A stretch of 64,000 nucleotides of DNA from Diphasiastrum complanatum (lineage: Eukaryota > Streptophyta > Lycopodiopsida > Lycopodiales > Lycopodiaceae): positions 1 to 64,000 of the forward strand of contig MU831871.1 in assembly GCA_029204225.1 (NCBI GenBank). Reading direction: 5' to 3'. The notes below the pieces were generated by a model that worked only from the letters and a program-made list of their open reading frames with translations, ran no database searches and was not told the DNA's origin. The translations under genes were made by a program, and so were the position numbers. Below, in pieces: positions 1 to 12,460 of this stretch. The stretch's first letter is position 1. Each line of letters starts with the position of its first letter.

Positions 1-588
1 AAAAAGATTTTTAATGCTAAATATTGGTGGCCTACCATCTAAAGAGATGTTAAATTATTCATTAAAAAATGTGATGCATGCCAGAGGATGGGAAAACCCA
101 GCTTCGCAACACATTGGTCGCTTACTCTAATTATTCCCTTAGCACCCTTTGAGAAGTGGGGGATAGATTTTGTAGGGCCTATTAAAGCGATCATGCATAA
201 AACTCGTCGTCGTTACATACTCGTTGCCTACGGACTATGCTACCAAGATGGTAGAGGCCGAAGCCACAACTAAAAATGATGCTAAGACTGTAGCGAAGTT
301 TTTACTCCAAAACCTTATCACTCGATATGGTTGTCCTTAGAACTCGTTAGCGATAGGGGAACCCATTTTCTTAATCAGACCATAAAAGCCATGTTGTCAT
401 ATTTTTCTATTACACATCGTCATGATAACAAACACATGTTGTTTCCTGGAAAATTACATACCAGATGGATGGGACTGTATAAAGTTATAGAAGGTTTTAA
501 TAATGGATTACTTCAGTTAGTTGATCTCCAAGGACATTTACTTGACACTCGAGTAAATGGTTCAAGGGTGAACCGCTACTATCACTAA
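1..588 (+). pseudogene. Ty3/Gypsy integrase fragment, cut by the window edge
   Basis: Remnant of a Gypsy-type integrase, the enzyme that joins retrotransposon DNA to the chromosome. The reading opens inside the N-terminal zinc-binding domain: WWPT, then KKCDACQRMG near 66-93. The catalytic core begins with KWGIDFVGPI (154-183). The frame breaks near 240 and resumes at 331, where the second catalytic Asp is seen in LVSDRGTHF. The block that should hold the catalytic Glu is missing, so the text jumps to a C-terminal barrel-like segment (RWMGLYKV) and ends with VNGSRVNRYYH and a stop. That ending, without a chromodomain, recalls the Tat/Athila side of Gypsy (inference). Everything upstream lies outside the window. 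It cannot be functional. Confidence 0.85.
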
Positions 589-1080
589 TGTCCGATACAT
601 CAATTTTTGAAGGCCGTCATTTTTTGTCCAATTATTATTATTATTATTATTATTTTTTACCGAAGTATTAGCGAAAATGCCGAAACTACTTTAAATTTTA
701 GCGAAAATGCCGAAGCATGCTGCATTGTTTGTATTGCGGAAAACTCGAGACCTTCACTACATTTTATACTTTGCGAAAAACCCGACACTACATTGGAATT
801 TACCATTTTAAAAATATGGAAATTACGACACTCACTTTCGTAATTCTTGGGATTTTCTACCTTCCAACCCCTTCACATTTTTCGCATAATAATTTTCGCT
901 TTGATTTACCAAGCGAAGCATTCGTGTATTTTGTTTATTTATTTATTTATTTATTTTTGTTTTTAGGACTAACCACTTTATTATTGAGTATGTACCTTCA
1001 AAACGAAGGACACGCTTCCATTTAATATTAGTCTAATCCACCGAAATACCATCAATACGCCTAGAACCTCAAACACTTCA
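589..1080. other. AT-rich stretch after the integrase, possible 3' end or LTR
   Basis: No gene is seen. The stretch has an (ATT)n run at about 631-654. A 17-base word, TTAGCGAAAATGCCGAA, occurs twice, at 668-684 and 698-714, a period of 30 bases. Its position just after the integrase stop suits a Gypsy 3' untranslated region or LTR, but no second copy exists in the window to prove an LTR. Confidence 0.3.
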
Positions 1081-1081
1081 G

Positions 1082-2460
1082 TTGTTGTCGCTACCATTTT
1101 CCATCACTCTTGCTCTCCGAATTGCGAATTGTTGCGATCAAGCTCTTGTCTACCATCGCTCGTTTACATCTGCAAGCATTATGGCGATTGTATTCAAAAC
1201 GCACCCAAAGCCAGTAATACCAGTATTACAACCACTAGCTGTTCGAGCACGAATTGAAGGTCTTCTTCAATTCAATCCATCAGTAATTTTTACTGATTTA
1301 TGTTATGAGCTGATCTGCAATTTGGGCAAAATAGAAGAAGGACATATTTCACAACCGTCCGCAATCAAGAGATTGTTATCACCGAGGGGTTTTATTGTCG
1401 TGCCTTAGGATTGCCTATGGACGACAATATGCCAGTTACTAAACCAGATTTCATTGCGAAGAGCGGAGCTTTTAAGAAGAGGCTTATCTTGAGAAATGAG
1501 GATACAAACTCTCTTACATAAGAGACTCCAATCTCAAGATCTTTGTTCAATTTGCACTTGCTTCTATCTTCTTACCGGAGCAAGAGTACACAATTTCAAA
1601 TACCAATATGGGATACTTGCTGAGAGCGTTAAATGGAGAACAAATTGCCTTTGGACAGATTGCTTCAAGCAATTCTGTAAATTAATAAAAGCTAATCAAT
1701 TCTTCAGACTCGGTCAACAGATGAGCATTTTATTTATGCATGCTGGTGTGCTGACAGTGCAGGAGGATATCAGGATTACACCAGTACTGCCAGAGCTAGC
1801 ACCATCAATTGAGGTGGAATCTCAGATGCAGACATCAAAGGCGGCCACATCATCATCATCCAGTCAAGGGAGCACGGTGAGGATGACTTCGCCATCATCC
1901 CAGTACAGACCACTATCCAGCAAAGAAGGAAATAGTAATGTGGAAGAGGAGCAAAGGACACTGCTGATCAAGAGCATAATCAGGCTGAAATACCACAAGA
2001 GCCAGAACCACAAGGAGCAGAGCAGCTTTCTGATGACCAGCAGGGTAGCGAAAGCAACGTCTAGGAACCAATCCTCGATGCCGAGTTATATCAGAAGGTT
2101 TTTGGAACACTACTGCCAGATACTCGGGCAACTATTCAGCATCGTGCTATCTTGGAGAAGGTATTCAGGAAGCTGGGGTCCAAGTATGAAAGAGTTTGAA
2201 CAGACCTCACCCAAAAAGATATAGAGCTAAGCGAAACAAAGACTGAGTTGGCCTATAGAAATGAGGAGCTTGCAGCAACTAATGCAGAGCTGAGCAGAAA
2301 GGATACAGAGCTTGAAGAAGCGAAAGGAAGGCAGGATGCCACGCTCGAAGTGTTGGAAGAAATGCAAGAGTAGTCCAATTAAACAACAACTTCAGACCCT
2401 GCAGGCTTCTTTGTAGGAGGAGAGACGCGTGTGAACTACTCTTCAGAGTAGCAATGCGGA
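1082..2460 (+). pseudogene. Decayed ORF series with a coiled-coil segment, identity unknown
   Basis: Plus-strand open stretches at 1082-1408 and 1496-2224 are joined by short frame breaks. The second carries a Ser/Gln-rich low-complexity part (about 1800-1930). In a neighbouring frame it runs into a strongly heptad-like stretch (about 2225-2370: TELAYRNEELAATNAEL and similar) with repeated Glu, Leu and Lys, which would form a coiled coil. I recognise no enzyme motif. Lying directly downstream of a Gypsy integrase, it may be the additional ORF some Athila/Tat-type elements carry after pol, or a captured host sequence. Several stops argue against function. Confidence 0.35.
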
Positions 2461-3720
2461 GCTGAGCAATGAACTCAGTAGTGCTCATGAATCAATTGCC
2501 CAACTGAAAAATTCTGCACAAATGTTAAAGAAAGACAATTAAATATACAAGAAATAGGCCAAAGAGGCAAAACTGTGGCGAATCAGTGCCGAAGCCACAC
2601 TCGGTGCCTGCGTATCTCATGGCAGGTACCGAATTGATCCGGTAGCATGGAAGGGAATCCAGGAGAGGATGATCCAGACCTTTCAGATGCAATATCTGTA
2701 GCTGCAGATGATTGCTTATAAGAAGCTGAAGAAAGAAATAGAAAAGGCCAAATTCCAATCAGGCCAAATACAGATTTCTGATGTAGAAGAACCAGCGCAA
2801 GGACAAGATCAGGAGACACAGACAGATGAGCCAACACCAGTAATGTCAGAAAAGGCCATCCAAATGGATACCATCTGCAGGCAGATCCTGAGAGATCAAG
2901 AAACACAGACCAAAACCAAGGATGCTGCAGAGGTACAAGCTACTGAAGACCAACATGAGGCGTTAAGCGTCATTCCATACCAAGCCCAGGCGTCACCAAG
3001 TTGTAAAGAAAAACAAGATTGTCTACTCACTACTAAGGTCAGAATTTCAAACATTCCATCAGGAACTAAGCTTTTTTATTCCACCTTTTTGTAGTCCAGA
3101 TCTCCAATGGAGAATGGATTACCTTTTTTTACCTAAACTTTTTGGTTACACAAAAGAACAATGGGAGAAACCTTGGACTTTTTCTAACATAAATACTTTA
3201 TGGTCTAGACTAACTGTACATAAAAATTGAATCCTCGCCCTTGCCATTGTTTAGAACAAGTTCAATGTGCAAACTAATTATATTCATGTGGTCGCAGGAT
3301 TCTTGTATATATACATCTTAGAATATCTAAGAACATTTGAAAATAATTTTTTTCCAGCATTGGATGAGTATTTGAATAAGTTAGAATCAATTAACATTTT
3401 TGATGTGAAAGAAGTTGTTTCTAACTCTAAGTCAGTTTCTTCCTGAGTTACTCATCAGTTCTTATTCCCTGATCTGTGGGAAATCTACACAGATTGGGAG
3501 ACTAACTATTCTCGTTATTTGGAGGAAGTAAAAGCAAATAATATACTTCGCTCCACTAACCCAAAAACTAGACCATATTATACTTACAGCCATATAAATA
3601 TTGCTTCTCTCATTTCTATGCCCTCATGTCTGTTCAACAATTGTATATTAAAGAGAAATTTCTCGAATATACATATGCTGCCTTTCACTAACTGTCCCTT
3701 TTGCCGAGATGTCTGAAATC
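2461..3720 (+). pseudogene. Continuation of the unknown decayed coding region
   Basis: The longest open part is 2708-3094, polar and rich in Gln/Glu/Asp, with repeats of the kind DQETQTDEP and DQETQTKTK at about 2800-2925. From about 3095 a different but clearly protein-like text continues in broken frames: RMDYLFLPKLFGYTKEQWE, then YLNKLESINIFDVKEVV, then DLWEIYTDWETNYSRYLEEV near 3470-3530. The aromatic-rich, patterned composition looks like former coding sequence. I do not recognise the family. It probably belongs with the coiled-coil region just upstream. Confidence 0.35.
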
Positions 3721-4029
3721 CTGACCGAGGATAGTTGGTATGCACATCTTGTTAATAATACATTAATTGATAACCCCCTTGCACCAATCGACAATCAAGG
3801 AATGTGTGGTTATCCAAATTTGTCATTCCAAGAAGACTACAACCATAAAAACAACTATTTTCTGGCAACAAAAGGACTGACATTGGAACAAGAAAATGAA
3901 GAGAATGAAACCCGAGCCAAGGCTATTTTCCACGCAAGCCAGCTAGCTGAAAGTGACAAAGAAGGACATAAATCAGATTGTTTGCGAGCCGCTGCACTGT
4001 TGAGGAAGGGGATATGTGGAGTCTTATGA
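3709..4029 (+). CDS. Short ORF of unknown function, 106 codons
   Basis: A 106-codon frame beginning MSEILTEDSWYAHLVNN. It is acidic in the middle (EQENEENETRAKA) with a Leu/Ala-rich helix at the end (CLRAAALLRKGICGVL). It overlaps the preceding open stretch by a few bases and is probably the C-terminal part of the same decayed protein rather than a separate gene. No known domain, signal peptide or membrane segment is evident. Confidence 0.25.
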   Translation: MSEILTEDSWYAHLVNNTLIDNPLAPIDNQGMCGYPNLSFQEDYNHKNNYFLATKGLTLEQENEENETRAKAIFHASQLAESDKEGHKSDCLRAAALLRKGICGVL

Positions 4030-4630
4030 TCTCACATTATCCAAATTTTGTCATATATTGTAGAAAATTTTCAATTTCCATGTATATAAAATGTGCTATA
4101 GTGCCTAAATACATGTAAAGGCCTATTTCGCACTTTGTAAATTCATATTTTGAGTAGAGTTGTGACGTTCTAAAGAGATGCAATAGAAGTTTAGAACCGA
4201 CATTTGACGGTTCGTAAGCGACATTGAGGCTGAAGAACATTCCTATAAGGATAACACATTGTACATACGCATTTTTACGCAGAGCTGAGTATCAATCGAG
4301 AGCAAAGAGCAAGTTCTTATAGCTTGAACATTCTTTCCTTCTGTTATCTTTCACATAATTACTTCTTATCATTTGTGCGAACACACTCTGTATGATCTGT
4401 GATTGATTGTGATACTGTTTTGTTTGTGTCACACACATTTCTTAAGTTATACTGAATTTCAGTTACTCTAACACGGATTTTTAGGCGACACCAGCAAGTA
4501 ATAATTCTGACTAATGTGTGCAGGGAATTAGCCAAAGCGGTTAAACATAACTTTTAGCAGAAACTCCTTCAATTCTAAATGAGCTATGTGTTCAGATAAT
4601 GGGATTGATTGAGGCTCTGTCTTGTTTGCT
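4030..4630. other. No gene seen
   Basis: AT-rich DNA without a coding signal. The part from about 4250 to 4510 has mixed T-rich text of the kind found in retroelement LTRs, but no partner copy is present in the window. Confidence 0.4.
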
Positions 4631-4639
4631 TCTCTTTTG

Positions 4640-5357
4640 ATTCTTGGACATCCCAAGAACATCAAGAACTAGAATGTTAGAGAATATGCAAGATTTATGC
4701 CACATTTCTAGCCTATTTAGTTTACTTGAATGCTGGCTCCCACATTAATCCACAAGAAAACATGAAATCTAATCCACAACTAGGAAAGCAAGAAAACTAA
4801 TCCACTCTAAATCCACAACCACACACAATATGAATGGAAGGGCATGATCATAGGGGCATCACTCAAGAAAACCATCATGATCAAGGAGCTTAATGTAGCA
4901 TCAAACTCATGGGAAATCTTCTTATTAAGCATGGAGTAAATACAATGCAAAAAGCTCCTCTACACAAAGAGGGAGTCTCTTAAATAAGCAAGAGAGCTTC
5001 TTAGGTGGCATCCTAGTGGAATTTCCACATTTCACAAATTACAAGTGGAATAATGCTCTCCACTAGTGGTCACCATCAAAAGGTGGCTCACTCTACTTTC
5101 TTTAAGAGAGGTCTACTTGCATTTATTACATTTGCCTAGAAATACTAGTTCCTACATGGTCATTCCATCTTCCGGGATACACCACGAGGCTTGCACAGTT
5201 CTTGCTTGCCATTCCTAACTAGCATTTCTTGGCTCTCATACTCGGCTCTCAGTCTTCGTTAGTCTCGTCTTCTCAGAGACCTCCTCGGTCTAAGGTCAGA
5301 GGCGCTCTTGAGTTGCTCTGTCCAAGTATCTTGGGGATTCGTCAGAATCAGCCAACA
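4640..5357 (-). repeat. LTR-A copy 1 (Gypsy LTR, minus orientation, 5'-incomplete)
   Basis: First of four related copies (others at about 10250-11302, 47940-48346 and 51644-52731). Shared words include GGTCACCATCAAAAGGTGGC, CTTAAATAAGCAAG and GAGACCTCCTCGGTCT. The right end, GTCAGAATCAGCCAACA, is the same terminus as copy 4 and reads TGTTGG on the minus strand, the expected LTR start. On that strand GCTTATTTAAG is a candidate TATA box. There is no adjacent minus-strand internal region, so this copy looks like a solo or truncated LTR. Confidence 0.65.
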
Positions 5358-6030
5358 GGTCATTTTGTGATGCGTGTTAAACTCGTTAGAATCGTCAACC
5401 CTGTTGTGACGTATTTTGCAATGCGCACGTCAATTCAAAGAAAATTAAACACATGAGTTCCCATCAAAAATTGCAGTGAGTGTTGTAGTGATTTAGCCCT
5501 GAGCCATGGTGACTGAATGCACAAGAGGAGAGGAGACATGAGAGTAGTTGTGTAGATGGTTGAGGTTCTATGTGTACATATAAGCCTCTAGGGCCTAAGA
5601 ATATTTTCTATAATATCTCTATAGGATGATATTAAAAAAGGATATGATTTAAACATATAATTTCCCATCAGGATTAGGCTTTTACGTTATTCGTAATGGC
5701 TTAAGTTATTTAGTTCTAAGTTTAAATGGCCATGGACACTGCACATAGTTTCGTAATTTCAAGCTATGTAAAAGTTAGTCACAAAGGCCTATTTGGGGGT
5801 TTGTCCCATAGAGCCCATTCTCTGATTCCTGCACTTCAATAAATGTTAGTGCATACAACAACAATAACTTTATTTTTTGCATAGCATACTGCTACTGGAA
5901 AAGAAATTCACCAAACAACAAAATTAGCAAAGTAGAGAAATAAACAAATGAAAATAAAACATAAACTTCCTATTTTCTCTTATTATCATAGGTAAAATCA
6001 AGGATAAGGGTATGGCCTGTAATTATATCA
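5358..6030. other. No gene seen
   Basis: Flank of the LTR-A copy, AT-rich, with no reading frame of interest and no repeat partner that I can find in the window. Confidence 0.4.
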
Positions 6031-6031
6031 T

Positions 6032-7351
6032 CTACCCAACATCGAGCTTGTTATCTGGGTATTCATCTTCTGTGGTAGATCTATCATGATGTATAAGGCT
6101 AGGTGCCAACGAGCTCAGATCTCTCGTTTGATAAATGTGATTCTCATGTATATTTGGACTCCATAGTAGAAATGAGAGATGCATATATGTAGCTTGGAAT
6201 ATTCTTTCGGCCATATCATAGATTTTCTCACTTTTGGTCATATCCATGGTTGGGGTATTTCTTACTTTACCTTTAAATCCAGACTCAAAATCTTCATTTT
6301 CACCTTCAGAATCATAGCTCGACATGTCATCCACCCAATAGAGAGTATCAAATAGCATCTCTTGGGTTCCTTGGGTAGGGTTTTGGTACCCAGTCTCACT
6401 AACATAATCATGCTCACCATGGTCACGTGATCATCGAATAGGTCATGTTTATTATCGAAAGTCATGGAATCTAGATCAGTATTCATAGGGTTGGTCCACA
6501 ATGGTTCTTCTATTTCCCCAATTTGAGCTACCATTTTCGTTGCCCTCGTCTGGAGGTACAACTCTAATTGGATGATTGTTAAATATTGCTAGTATTGCCT
6601 CCTCAGACTTAGTGGGTTTTCCAAGACTCACCTACCAATCACTCTCTTCCATCCACTCTTCTCTTGGGGGATCTATTCGTAACTCACTTTGGGTTATCTT
6701 CAGTACGCTCGCCCTAGCCTCTTTGGGTATGAGTGCTTTCTGAGTGTGTCGGGGGCCTCGTCAATCCTGAGGGGTTACTTTGAGGTCTATAGGTGGTAAA
6801 GCTCTATCAGATTCGTGTTGGATATCATAATATTGTAGCTCACAACTAGGTGAAACCACCTTATTTCCTTGCTGGTTTAGCTTTTGAACAACAGACATCC
6901 TAACAATTTTTTGACTTTCTTTTTCATCAACGAGGATAGTTTAAGCAACTACCGCAAAGCTACTTCTATATTAAGATCATCCAAAATTTTTGGTAGGCCT
7001 ACACTTCCTACACTACTACTTAAACACACCCCTTTCCTAGGGTGGTGTATTTTTGCTTTGGTCCTTTCCTAAGCAGATCCTAGGAGGTTGTTTTCCAATC
7101 ATTTTTTTCTAGACACTTTCGTTAGTAGATTCATGATCAACAATGTCTCTGGGTTGCACATGTGGAGTTACTTTGGGTAAGGCCCTCAAGACAATTTTTT
7201 CTAAAGGCGTTGTAACTGACAGTTTTTCTTGGGGCATTCGCTTTCCGGTTTTGTTCATTCTTTTCTTCAAAGGGGTATAGCTAGGCACTTTTTGAATGTG
7301 CTGGATAGTTTTGTCTATGTTTTGAATTTTGTGGTCCATGGGGCTAGGCAC
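6032..7351 (-). pseudogene. Decayed minus-strand ORFs downstream of a Gypsy gag
   Basis: Three broken minus-strand stretches: 6032-6358 (acidic, SYDSEGENEDFESGF), 6262-6561, and 7109-7351 (basic, PLKKRMNKTGKRMPQEK). They follow the gag remnant at 7399-8453 in the direction of transcription, where the rest of gag, the protease or a spacer would lie. No DSG/DTG protease motif or reverse transcriptase motif can be seen, so the assignment rests on position only. Confidence 0.3.
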
Positions 7352-7398
7352 GAGAGTGTTTGTATCTAGTTTTTTTAGCCGTCCCCAACATTTTTGTT

Positions 7399-8453
7399 CT
7401 AAATGACCATCATATTTTGGTGATAATTGTAAATCATATTTGGATAGTCCCGACTAAGATGAGTCCTTTGACAATGTTGACAACTGGGTGGTATAGGTAT
7501 GTCTAATGTGGTCAGTTGTTGGCATTTTAGAATGTTTATGTCTGAAGCAAGTGTAGAGCTTTTTTCATTCATAGTACCCAGACAATTTACCAACATTTCT
7601 TTTACGTCATCCATGCCTAAGTTGGGTCTCGGATGCTCATGCCCCATGTCCATTGGTATATGAATGATTTGGAAAACTGGTTGGTGGACTGGGATTCTAC
7701 CTGGACTTCTTTGCGGACAGGCTTGTGATGGCCAAACTCAGTTAGGAAAAGTCTACGGAAAGTATCAATGTCGTGGATGGTCCCTCGTTGCAAGCTATGA
7801 TACCAACGTCTGGCAGCCCCAGTCAAGGTAGTTGTGAAAAACATCATCTAATGATGTGGGTCCATTATTTGGTTTATGAAGCATGCTGTCCAAAAAATAT
7901 CAATGTGCTCCTCGGCACTCTCAGAGGGGGTCCCATGGAACTCCAGTGTACATACGCTTAGTGTGGGTAGTGCACCCACGGTCGGGGCCACCACGATTGG
8001 TTCTGTGGGACGTCTTGCAACCGTACCTACTCGAGTGATTCCGAAAAAATTACCCTAATTGGTAATGCGCAATCGATCTATCCTACTGCATCTTAGCTAT
8101 CTTTTGATTAGAGCCAGCATGGGTCCAATCTTGGTTGTGTATCATCACATGTGCGTTTCCAACAACATTCTTCCAGGTGGCCATGTTTCCTGCAATACCC
8201 ACACATAGTGGTGAGACAATTCCCGTTCAAATGATACCCCTGGCAAAATCGACAAACATGCCTAGTGGGTGTAGATGGCCTTTGGTTGACTAAGTTCAGC
8301 TGGCATTTAAATTGTCCTATTTCTCCAGCCATCACTGATACCCTCTCATTCATATGTAAGACGTTGTCTCTTAACTCTTTGACTAGTTCTCTCCCTTCGT
8401 CATTAGGATCACTAGGAGATTCCAGTAAGGTTTCTCGTCTCCGTACTAACTGA
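7399..8453 (-). pseudogene. Ty3/Gypsy gag remnant with zinc modules on both sides of the capsid core
   Basis: Gag forms the virus-like particle and binds element RNA. Read on the minus strand, about 8353-8108 has a double Cys/His module (CRFCQGYHLNGNC then CGYCRKHGHLEECC). After frame breaks comes a capsid core at about 8010-7617: EFHGTPSESAEEHIDIFW, then FFTTTLTGAARRWYHSL and TFRRLFLTEFGHHK, typical of the retrotransposon gag family. A third, degenerate knuckle (CQHCQRTHLSRDYP, last Cys replaced by Asp) follows near 7480. Stops and frameshifts break the gene at several places. A CCHC module ahead of the capsid core is unusual, since it normally follows. The PBS and LTR lie upstream at 9118-9588. 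Confidence 0.7.
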
Positions 8454-9117
8454 GCGGAAAGTTATGAAGGAAAAACTCTTCAACCTGCCAGCGCCCACCA
8501 ACTACAAGAAAATTCTCAAAATCGCATGGATTTCACTATTGGGGTTAACAAGGTTGGACGTGCGACTGACGATATTCTAAACAACATGCCCGTAATAGTG
8601 ACAAGGTGGTAGGATATATACTCAGTGTGTGGGATCAACACACATCACTGTGTGATGCTAACCACTTTGACTGTGATAGTGGCTTTTTGAAACCAGTAGC
8701 TAGTGTGCGGCTGGTGTGCTATAAGTATATGACAATAGTCAACAATACTCGTCAGGGTCTAGGACTAGAATGAAATCTGGTCATGAGTCTATGGGTGAAT
8801 AACTTCTATTCCAAGCAATGATCAGGTTTTCAAGTTCGTGTCTGACGGGATAAATGATGCTCAACAATGATGGTCTCAGATGAAATGCATTGCTAACTAA
8901 TCAACTTCGTCAAAACAAGGAAAATAAGTAAGCTCTCAACAAGTAATGTAGTCAATATTATGAATGACTACCTTCCAAGCAATATTCCCTTAATAGGCTT
9001 CAAACTCTAAGTGTCTAGCGGGTCAGAGCTGCTCACTTAATTGACAACCAGTTCTTTGTAGACCAGTGATACGAATAATTACTCTTCCAAAGAACATCCC
9101 CTAAAACGATTTTAACT
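8454..9117. other. Leader of the minus-strand Gypsy element, no gene seen
   Basis: The sequence between the primer-binding site and gag shows no open frame worth noting on either strand. It is read as the untranslated leader of the element at 7.4-9.6 kb, from its position alone. Confidence 0.4.
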
Positions 9118-9134
9118 CCCGGCAGATGCACCAA
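9118..9134 (-). other. Candidate primer-binding site of the Gypsy element
   Basis: On the minus strand the LTR end ...CTAACA is followed by TTGGTGCATCTGCCGG. This has the TGG start and general form of a tRNA-primed site and resembles the TGGCGCCGTTGCCGG type of Tat/Athila elements. The matching tRNA has not been checked. Confidence 0.5.
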
Positions 9135-9751
<617 letters not shown>

Positions 9752-9766
9752 CGCGCACGCGCATCG

Positions 9767-10249
9767 ATGAACAATTGGTTTTGTTTTCTTTCATGATCTT
9801 GCTATAGTTATACTCTTGGACAGTGCGTGCCAAAAGCCTATAATCCATTGAAAAAAGCCTACCAAATTTTTAATTCACCTACTCAAACTTTTTGTAGGTT
9901 CTCATAACCTACATGTTTGAGCCTTTATAGGTTATGAGCCTACCGAAGATTAATCTATAGGTTTTTATTTTCATATAAATTTTTTTGGTTTAAAATTTTT
10001 AAAATAATTAGTTTGGCTCTAGGCTTTAATACATTCTTTGAGTGGCTCATGATAAAGTTTTAACAAAGTGCATGCCATCTTACTTAATTTTAAATACATT
10101 TCTAGTGTTTTCTAGAAGTTGTTGATATTTTTAAATCTTGTCTTCTGAATTTTGCATCTCAATTTGCTTGTCGTCAAAATATTACAAGTTTACATTAATA
10201 ACTACTTCTACTTTCTTAACCTGCTTTATTACACATAAATTTACTGCAT
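9767..10249. other. No gene; small foldback at about 9892-9945
   Basis: AT-rich. GTAGGTTCTCATAACCTA (about 9892) and TAGGTTATGAGCCTAC (about 9929) are near-complementary and could form a short hairpin. No terminal duplication is evident, so this is not called as a MITE. Confidence 0.4.
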
Positions 10250-11302
10250 TTGAAAACAATGAACAATTTTTATTTTGCATTTCAAGTTCAGGAAGAAAGA
10301 TTTAACGTTTATTCAGACATGTTTCCCATCCTGTCAATGGGATGGTCAAGATCCGTTCACTCCAGCTACATGCACACGCATTCACATGCAACCAAGGCTT
10401 GTTCACATGCAGATCATCGTTTCAAACTTAGCAATTCTTGCTAGTAATTAACTCTGGATATTCAAGAAACAGTAAATCATAGAGATTAATCTACAGATCA
10501 AGAACAAGAAGCAAGAAACTAGCTACCTAACAACATACTGGCAATCCAAGAATCAAGAAACACCCATATCTTGATTCTTGGATAACCCAAGAACAATCAA
10601 GAACTAGATTGTTAGAAGATTTGCAAGATTTGAATCACAATTCCAGCCTATCTAGTTTACTTGGATGCTGAGAATTACTTAAACAAGAACAAAAAAACTA
10701 ATCACAACTACAATCCACATTGCATAAAGAAAGACAACAAGAAATTTACTCTATTCCACATCCACAAACAAGAGAATGTAAAGTATGTTCATAGGAGATT
10801 CACTCAAGAAGACAGCCATGAACAAGGAGCTCCAAGATTGCCAATAACTCATGGAAGATCTCCTTTATCCAACAAGAGTAATGAGAAATACAAGTAAAGC
10901 TCCCTCACAAGAGAGGGAGGTTCTTAAATAAGCAAGAAAGCTACCCATGTAGAGCCCAAGTGGCAATTCCACTAATTTAGAAATTCCAAGTGGCATGAGC
11001 TCTTCCACTAGAGGTCACCATCAAAAGGTGGCTCAATCTAATTTATTTAAAAGAGAGGCCTACAATTATTACATTGCCTAGGAATAACACTAGCTCCTAC
11101 ATGATCATTCCTTCTTGGGATTTACCATGTAGGCTCACATAAAGATAAATCTGTATTCCTAGCTAGCATTCCTCGGCTCTCATGCTCAACTCTCATCTTC
11201 TTCCTGCTCTCCTCCTTCTGAGACCTCCTCGGTCTTGGGTGAGAGGTGCTTTGTATTTCAGCTTGGCTCAGCATCTGGGACATTCTCTGGAATCTGCTAA
11301 CA
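10250..11302 (-). repeat. LTR-A copy 2 (Gypsy LTR, minus orientation)
   Basis: Collinear with copy 4 at 51644-52731. Matching landmarks are CAGCTACATGCA, the CAAGAATCAAGAAACAC word, the GGTCACCATCAAAAGGTGGC word, and the right end ...AATCTGCTAACA, the diverged form of ...AATCAGCCAACA. It differs from copy 4 by many substitutions and small indels, so it is older or belongs to a subfamily. The left boundary is approximate. On the minus strand it has a TTATTTAAG TATA-like box. Confidence 0.65.
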
Positions 11303-12460
11303 TTATCCACTCCTAATTTGTTGCAGGACCCACTGCAACACATGACGTTATTCTGCCTGGCACCTGGAAAAGCGTGGATCTTCTTTCGCTTCTGTAAAAC
11401 TAGTTGCTTATTGGCTGCAAAAATTGTTCCACAAAATTGGAGATCTCTCAATGGCCTCTACATCCCAGCCCGCTTGAGAATCTCCTACGAGTCTTATGTT
11501 GACAAAGGCAAGCAAGTGGATCTTGATTCCACCAATTTTGCATATTTCATTTCACATGAAGAGCCAAAGGTGGTAAAAGGTGAAAAAAGCCACTTTGTCA
11601 AGTTGAGCTAAAATCACCGTTTCTCCACGGAGTTTCTTGAGTGAACACTCTACAGACTTGGGATCAGTAGGGCGACTTTGATTCAGGCCTCAGATTGTGC
11701 TCAAATCCATCCATAGGCAAGTTAGATCAAGCAAAATTGAGTGTGGGGAGGCGTGGCCGTAGACAGGGAGGTCACGGACTGTTCGCGCATGGAACCAAAG
11801 GGAAACCATAGTGTTTCAAAGTGGACAATGTCTACAAGACTCTCCATTGGTGCACAAAAGTGCTCAGATCCGTTGGATAGAGGAGTTACAAGATCGACGA
11901 CTCATATTGTGCTACCCAGAAGGGATATCCACAGTTGGATCAAATTCAACCATTGGATGGAGTATGAAGGGTTGTTGAAGAGGGCCCTGAAGAAGTGAAG
12001 TGCTTTTTGACTTCATTAAAAATTTTCATACTGAAATTGGAGTTGGGTCCCTTCACAAGTGAAGAGTGAAGTTTCTTCAAGGTGAAGAAACAGTTCAAAA
12101 AGTAGAAAAGTCCCTATTTTCGGGTCCTTTGCCCGTTTTGACCCAAACGAAAGGCTATAACCTCCAAACAAAGGGCACCCAGACTGTACCTGCAAGTACA
12201 TTACAACAAAACATAGTGATTGCAGTGGAGAAAGTGTTCGGAGTATGCCAGAAGTGATTTCACCATTCCAGTGGGCATGTTGTTGGGAGTTGACGACTGA
12301 GTGCATTTCGGAAGGTGACGTCGATTTGGCTTTCAAATTGGTGGAAAAGCGGCGAGTGGCCTAGTAAGGGAAAAGTGCATGTTATTATTCTCAACTTCTG
12401 ACATCACTGTTGGCCTCGACATACTGTTTTTAGCCTACGACAGAAGTTTCAAGTAGTTTT
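11303..12460. other. Probable leader upstream of a Copia gag, no gene seen
   Basis: Short plus-strand frames (11246-11611, 11741-11998) lack recognisable motifs. The stretch separates LTR-A copy 2 from the gag start at 12461. It would hold the 5' untranslated part of that Copia, but no primer-binding site or copy of its putative 3' LTR (16547-16880) can be found here. Confidence 0.35.
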
